Shown piece by piece: positions 38,585 through 43,333 of a stretch of DNA of 43,333 nt. The stretch is from positions 1 to 43,333 of the forward strand of contig JAJDUR010000116.1 in assembly GCA_022826585.1 (NCBI GenBank), in the 5' to 3' direction. Each line of letters opens with the position of its first letter. Position 1 is the first letter of the stretch. Under the pieces are notes generated by a model. It had not been told where the DNA came from. It worked only from the letters and a program-made list of their open reading frames with translations, and did no database searches. Source of the stretch: Dehalococcoidia bacterium (lineage in GTDB: Bacteria > Chloroflexota > Dehalococcoidia > Tepidiformales > Tepidiformaceae). A program made the translations under genes and the position numbers.

Positions 38585-38590
38585 TACAAT
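38585..38590 (+). promoter_or_regulatory. extended -10 promoter (TGGTACAAT) of gyrA
   Basis: TACAAT is preceded by TGG, giving an extended -10 (TGn). The 46-nt leader to the ATG at 38637 carries CGGAG at a proper distance. There is no good -35, as expected for extended -10 promoters. Confidence 0.5.
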
Positions 38591-38636
38591 GGGTTAGCGG
38601 TTTCCCCCACCGCGTTCCCGACCGGAGTTGCCGCGG

Positions 38637-41186
<2,550 letters not shown>

Positions 41187-41191
41187 GGCGG

Positions 41192-41213
41192 GGGCTCGTC
41201 GCTAGTCGAGCCC
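41192..41213. terminator. hairpin between the convergent gyrA and dapB stops
   Basis: GGGCTCG (41192-41198) and CGAGCCC (41207-41213) form a 7-bp stem with an 8-nt loop that contains the dapB stop. No T-run follows on either strand. It could still be a bidirectional terminator for the two converging genes. Confidence 0.4.
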
Positions 41214-41981
41214 GAAGAGCGCGTCGAGTCCGACGACGAGGCCCTCGGTTTCCATCACGGCCTTCACCGCCGCGAGCACGCCGGGCATGAAGGAGTCGCG
41301 GCCGGTGCTGTCGTGCCGCAGGGAGAGGGTCTGGCCGAGGCCGCCGAGGAGCACCTCCTGGTGGGCGACGAGCCCGGGCAGACGCACGGAGTGGAGGGTG
41401 ACGCCGCCGACCTCGCCGCCACGGGTGTCCGGGACGGTCTGGACCTCGGCTTCGACGCGCTGGAACGGCTCGCCACGGGCCTCGACCATCTGCTCGGCCG
41501 TCGCTTTCGCGGTGCCGCTGGGGGCATCGACCTTGCCGGCGTGGTGCAGCTCGATGATCTCGGCGTGGTCGAAGAAGCGCGCGGCCTGGCGCGAGAAGTA
41601 CATCAGCAGCACGGCCCCGATGGCGAAGTTGGGGGCGACGACGACGCCGACCTTGCGGGCGGCCGCCTCCTCGCGGAGCTCGTCGAAGAACCCGGCGGGG
41701 AGGCCGGTCGTGCCGATGACGAGGCGCACGCCGCGCTGGAGCGCGGCCTTCGCGAGGACGGGCGTCCAGGCGGCGTTGGAGAAGTCGACGACGACACCGG
41801 GGTTGTGGGCGTCGAGGGCGGGGGCTGCGTCGCGGTAGAGGGGGAGACCCTCACGGGAATCGCCCTCGGCGAGGGCGTCGATGAAGGCGAGGGGCTCGGT
41901 GGCGGGGTCGGCGGCGGCGGCGAGGGCCACCTGGCGACCCATGTTGCCGCTTCCGGAGATGACGATGGGGATGGTGTCCAT
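41202..41981 (-). CDS. dapB: 4-hydroxy-tetrahydrodipicolinate reductase
   Basis: This 259-residue enzyme of the lysine/diaminopimelate pathway reduces the dipicolinate precursor with NAD(P)H. The cofactor motif is GSGNMGRQ (10-17). VVDFSNAA and LVIGTTGLPAG are core strands. The catalytic segment is ELHHAGKVDAPSGTA (E-[IL]-H-H-x2-K-x-D-A-P-S-G-T-A). GGVTLHSVRLPGLVAHQEVL is the tetramerisation and loop region. The frame runs open upstream, but homology begins at MDTIPIVISG, and TACAAT lies 8 nt before that ATG. It converges with gyrA and diverges from the TPR protein gene. Confidence 0.96.
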   Translation of the reverse strand: MDTIPIVISGSGNMGRQVALAAAADPATEPLAFIDALAEGDSREGLPLYRDAAPALDAHNPGVVVDFSNAAWTPVLAKAALQRGVRLVIGTTGLPAGFFDELREEAAARKVGVVVAPNFAIGAVLLMYFSRQAARFFDHAEIIELHHAGKVDAPSGTAKATAEQMVEARGEPFQRVEAEVQTVPDTRGGEVGGVTLHSVRLPGLVAHQEVLLGGLGQTLSLRHDSTGRDSFMPGVLAAVKAVMETEGLVVGLDALFGLD

Positions 41982-41989
41982 GACGGGCG

Positions 41990-41995
41990 ATTGTA
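41990..41995 (-). promoter_or_regulatory. leaderless-type -10 (TACAAT) for dapB
   Basis: TACAAT on the minus strand is followed by eight bases and the ATG at 41981. No ribosome site fits between. This supports the chosen start over upstream codons. Confidence 0.5.
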
Positions 41996-42065
41996 CGCCC
42001 GCGACGGCGCCCCGGGCCCGCGAGACGAGTGCGCCGGGGGCGTTGCCGCCCAAGGGGGACGGCCC

Positions 42066-42071
42066 TATTCT
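42066..42071 (+). promoter_or_regulatory. leaderless-type -10 (TATTCT) for the TPR protein
   Basis: TATTCT is followed by seven bases and the ATG at 42079. No Shine-Dalgarno sequence is present in the gap. Confidence 0.45.
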
Positions 42072-42078
42072 GCCGCCG

Positions 42079-42939
42079 ATGAGCGAGCTATCGGCCCGGT
42101 TGCCCGACAAGCCGGGGGCGCGGCGGGCGGCCAACGAGCAGGCGGTGCAGCTGGCGGTGGCGGGGCGCTGGCGCGAGGCGGCGGCGCTCAACCGCGAGCT
42201 GATCGCGCGCTTCGGCGACGATGTCGAGGTCTACAACCGGCTGGGCAAGGCGTTCACGGAGCTGGGCCGGATCGCGGACGCCCGCCTCGTGTACGAGAAG
42301 GCGCTGGAAACGGACCCCACGAACGCCATCGCGCGGCGGAACCTGGACCGGCTCGCGCAGGCGAAGGATGACGAGGGCGGGGCCGAGCCCGCCGCCCAGA
42401 TGAGCCGCGGCCTCTTCATCGAGGAGGTGGGAAAGGCGGCAGTGGTGCGGCTGGAGGCGGGGCGTCCCGAGGCGCTGGGAGCGCTCGACGCGGGCGACGC
42501 GGTGGAGCTGGAGGTAAAGGGGAACGCCGTCAACGCGGTCGCGCCGGGAGGGACCTACCTGGGGATGGTGGAGCCGCGGGTGGGGCTGCGGCTGGCGCGC
42601 CTGCTGGGCGGGGGGAACCGTTACTCGGCGGCGCTCGTGAGCACCGGCGACGAGCCGCGCATCATCGTGCGGGAGGAGTACCAGGACCCGTCGCAGGCGG
42701 GGAAGGTGAGCTTCCCCAAGTCCAGCATCAACGAGGTGCGCGCCTACACGCGGCGGGACTTCCTGCGGGAGGACGTCGACGACCTGGCCGGCGAGGAAGA
42801 CGGCCCGGCGGAGGAGAACGCCCCCGCCGACGAGATGCCCGAGGAGGGCTGGCAGGAAACACGTATCGAGTACGAGACCGAGGGCGAGGCGACGGCCAAC
42901 GACGACGAGGAGGATGACGACGATGACGAGCTCGACTGA
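42079..42939 (+). CDS. TPR-repeat protein with acidic C-terminal tail
   Basis: This 286-residue protein has about two tetratricopeptide repeats at residues 18-85 (EQAVQLAVAGRWREAAALNRELIARF, then VYNRLGKAFTELGRIADARLVYEKALETDP, read in part). A beta-rich middle follows, with GLFIEEVGKAAVVRLEAG and RYSAALVSTGDEPRIIVREEYQDPSQ. A very acidic tail rich in E and D ends in DDEEDDDDDELD. There is no signal peptide. The TPR part likely binds a partner, and the tail could contact basic proteins, ribosomes or RNA-binding proteins. The middle domain is not recognised. The O-methyltransferase-like gene starts inside its last 17 bases, in another frame, so the two are coupled. Confidence 0.75.
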   Translation: MSELSARLPDKPGARRAANEQAVQLAVAGRWREAAALNRELIARFGDDVEVYNRLGKAFTELGRIADARLVYEKALETDPTNAIARRNLDRLAQAKDDEGGAEPAAQMSRGLFIEEVGKAAVVRLEAGRPEALGALDAGDAVELEVKGNAVNAVAPGGTYLGMVEPRVGLRLARLLGGGNRYSAALVSTGDEPRIIVREEYQDPSQAGKVSFPKSSINEVRAYTRRDFLREDVDDLAGEEDGPAEENAPADEMPEEGWQETRIEYETEGEATANDDEEDDDDDELD

Positions 42940-43333
42940 GCCCCACAGCGTGGTGCCGGACGCGAAGGTGCGGGCGGTGCTCGACCGGCTGCACGCGGCC
43001 GCCGAGGCGGAGATGGAAGCGTTCACGCAAGAGCCCCCGCCCGACCCGCCACCGGAGCCCGGGCCGTTCAACGCCGAGGGCGCGGTCGAGTTCTTCGCGG
43101 ACAAGTACATCTCGCTGGAGCGGGAGCAGGGGAACCTGCTCTACCTGCTGGCGCGCTCGCTGGGGGCGCGCCGGGCGGCGGAGTTCGGCACGTCGTTCGG
43201 GGTCTCGACGATCTACCTGGCGGCGGCGATCCGCGAGAACGGCGGCGGGGTCGTCATCGGCAGCGAGATCGAGCCGTCGAAGGCGGCGGCAGCGCGGGCG
43301 AACCTGGAGGAGGCGGGGCTGGCGGAGTTCGCC
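42923..43333 (+). CDS. O-methyltransferase-like protein, N-terminal part
   Basis: The first 137 codons are present; the gene runs off the right edge. After a proline-rich linker (QEPPPDPPPEPGPF), the core begins FADKYISLEREQGNLLYLLARSLGARRAAEFGTSFGVSTIYLA (read in part). The E-F-G-T-S-F-G-V-S-T motif is SAM motif I of YrrM/caffeoyl-CoA-type O-methyltransferases. VIGSEIEPSKAAAARANLEEAGL is motif II. The substrate is not known. The ATG lies 17 nt inside the end of the TPR gene, with GAGGAGG upstream, which indicates translational coupling. Confidence 0.8.
   Translation, partial: MTSSTEPHSVVPDAKVRAVLDRLHAAAEAEMEAFTQEPPPDPPPEPGPFNAEGAVEFFADKYISLEREQGNLLYLLARSLGARRAAEFGTSFGVSTIYLAAAIRENGGGVVIGSEIEPSKAAAARANLEEAGLAEFA

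Overview
The window is a 43.3 kb piece of a G+C-rich bacterial chromosome, about 70% G+C by eye. It is densely packed, with genes on both strands, many convergent pairs with abutting or overlapping stops, and no gene-free stretch over 300 bases. I see no rRNA, tRNA, CRISPR array, integrase or transposase. Two tandem F420-type (DDN-family) nitroreductases, many short-chain and zinc-dependent dehydrogenases, a Bacillus-type LexA box and proteins built of CAIRESGEIDCWG-like repeats suggest an uncultured Chloroflexota, possibly Dehalococcoidia. That placement is an inference; no taxonomic marker was searched.

Layout. 1-3.7 kb (mostly minus): F420-type oxidoreductases, a zinc alcohol dehydrogenase, a Mug-type uracil-DNA glycosylase, a membrane protein and a degenerate methyltransferase. 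3.7-9.1 kb: a DUF4202 gene divergent from folC, then a MetF-like reductase, an aldo/keto reductase and a GMC oxidoreductase. 9.1-15.5 kb: a Rieske protein lacking its catalytic histidines, a PlsC-like acyltransferase, a zinc dehydrogenase, holA, an orphan OppD-type ATPase, and lexA behind its own box. 15.5-20.6 kb: queG, an acetyltransferase, plsX, a methyltransferase, a SnoaL-like protein and a RelE/XRE toxin-antitoxin pair. 20.6-27.0 kb: an SRPBCC protein, four SDRs, an MFS transporter and an alpha/beta hydrolase. 27.0-30.4 kb: a lower-G+C island with a small protein, an N6-adenine methyltransferase, a winged-helix-like protein and a ParB-like protein. A decayed copy of the hydrolase 3' end lies on its far side. 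30.4-33.7 kb: an acyl-CoA dehydrogenase, thiamine pyrophosphokinase and RimI. 33.7-38.5 kb: two adjacent RCC1-like repeat proteins, a lipoprotein with 14 repeats and a LuxR-HTH transmembrane protein with 21. 38.6-43.3 kb: gyrA, dapB, a TPR protein and the start of an O-methyltransferase.

How the genes fit together. Housekeeping genes (folC, metF-like, holA, lexA, queG, plsX, thiN, rimI, gyrA, dapB) are scattered among oxidoreductases typical of organisms that degrade diverse organic compounds. Fourteen genes have a TANNNT hexamer 6-8 nt before the start codon and no Shine-Dalgarno sequence, which suggests leaderless transcripts. Genes with real leaders carry GGAGG-like sites.

The best candidates for something undescribed are the membrane-anchored HTH regulator with its repeat-lipoprotein partner, and the ParB/methyltransferase island. 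The island has an internal promoter whose 17-bp spacer is almost entirely a palindrome.
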